Source: JBGTBQ01 sp041749275 (lineage in GTDB: Bacteria > Acidobacteriota > Blastocatellia > Pyrinomonadales > Pyrinomonadaceae). Taken from it: a stretch of DNA of 13,493 nucleotides. The notes beneath the pieces are model-generated. The model searched no databases. It saw nothing but the letters and a program-made list of their open reading frames with translations, and had not been told where the DNA came from. Shown here piece by piece: positions 13,279 through 13,493 of this stretch. Positions within the stretch are counted from its first letter, which is position 1, and each line of letters starts with the position of its first letter. Location of the stretch: positions 1 through 13,493 of the forward strand of contig JBGTBQ010000142.1 of NCBI GenBank assembly GCA_041749275.1, written 5' to 3'. Both the position numbers and the translations under genes were made by a program.

Positions 13279-13493
13279 ATGCCTTCGGATGTGCCTTATC
13301 ATAGACCTCGATCAATTTTTCCATCGAGACGTGCGTGTAGATTTGCGTGGTTGAAAGACGCGCGTGGCCGAGGAGTTCCTGTATGTCGCGCAAGTCCGCC
13401 CCGCTGTCTAAAAGGTGCGTGGCGAAGCTGTGGCGCAGAGAGTGTGGGCTGATGTTGTGGATGCCGGCGCAGATTTGGATGTACTTGTCCACC
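13277..13493 (-). CDS. xerC: Tyrosine recombinase, XerC-like, C-terminal part (runs off the window)
   Basis: About 71 residues of the catalytic domain of a site-specific tyrosine recombinase are present; the frame remains open to the right edge. Visible active-site elements: H-S-L-R-H in ISPHSLRHSFATHLL, the second His in ELLGHARLST, and the nucleophilic Tyr in TTQIYTHVS, in the usual order and spacing. The ending VYDKAHPKA resembles XerC of the chromosome-dimer resolution pair more than XerD. XerC cuts dif sites with XerD at the division septum. A phage or integron-type integrase cannot be fully ruled out from the C-terminus alone, but the close match to Xer endings makes a housekeeping role more likely. 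It converges on the STAND gene, with the inverted repeat shared between their ends. Confidence 0.88.
   Translation of the reverse strand, partial: VDKYIQICAGIHNISPHSLRHSFATHLLDSGADLRDIQELLGHARLSTTQIYTHVSMEKLIEVYDKAHPKA

Noticed and set aside
13277..13493. Integrase of a mobile element carrying the STAND gene
   Set aside because: The C-terminal sequence looks like housekeeping XerC, and no attachment-site repeats were seen around the STAND gene; the link is only proximity.

Overview
The window looks like part of a GC-rich, Gram-negative chromosome. It has two TonB-dependent receptor N-termini that begin with carboxypeptidase-regulatory-like domains, a Uma2-family protein, TPR proteins and a STAND ATPase. 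Together these are most reminiscent of Acidobacteriota (Blastocatellia-like). That placement is inferred from gene style and not from a marker gene.

Layout, left to right. (1) 1-562: the 3' end of uvrA on +, interrupted by an in-frame TAA exactly between the ABC signature and Walker B. (2) 616-1269: a Uma2-family protein on -. (3) 1369-3348 and 3398-4186, both on -: a 659-residue TPR protein preceded by a secreted DsbA-like thiol oxidoreductase. The oxidoreductase's first active-site cysteine codon is UGA, and the frame continues through the rest of a complete domain. A perfect 6-bp hairpin lies 15 nt downstream of the UGA. I read this as a selenoprotein, and it is the best find in the window. 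(4) 4187-4523: a 337-bp divergent intergenic region. (5) 4524-5486: a deoxyhypusine-synthase-like protein on +. (6) 5541-9601: an iron-uptake-type segment. It holds a promoter, a perfect Fur-like palindrome, a full FecA-like TonB-dependent receptor, and then a second frame that fuses the N-terminus of a siderophore-type receptor to the C-terminus of a PepSY-type membrane protein. (7) 9797-10177: a DksA/TraR-family regulator in which one zinc-finger Cys is Asp, followed by a very strong intrinsic terminator. (8) 10427-13195: a 922-residue STAND/AP-ATPase-like protein with an unknown N-terminal domain and C-terminal TPRs, a candidate sensor or defence ATPase. (9) 13197-13278: a 29-bp inverted repeat with a 7-bp tandem-repeat bulge, between the convergent STAND gene and the 3' end of a xerC-like tyrosine recombinase (13277-13493, -).

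How the parts may work together. The DsbA-like protein should act in the envelope on thiols and may be co-transcribed with the TPR gene. The FecA-like receptor and the PepSY portion belong to ferric-chelate uptake and handling, consistent with the Fur-like operator. The STAND gene stands alone between two strong hairpins and next to a recombinase gene, so it may be an accessory cassette.

Three coding irregularities fall within 9 kb: the uvrA TAA, the UGA in the DsbA-like gene, and the receptor-PepSY fusion. The UGA has positive evidence for recoding. The other two could be real lesions or sequencing/assembly errors, and reads would be needed to tell.
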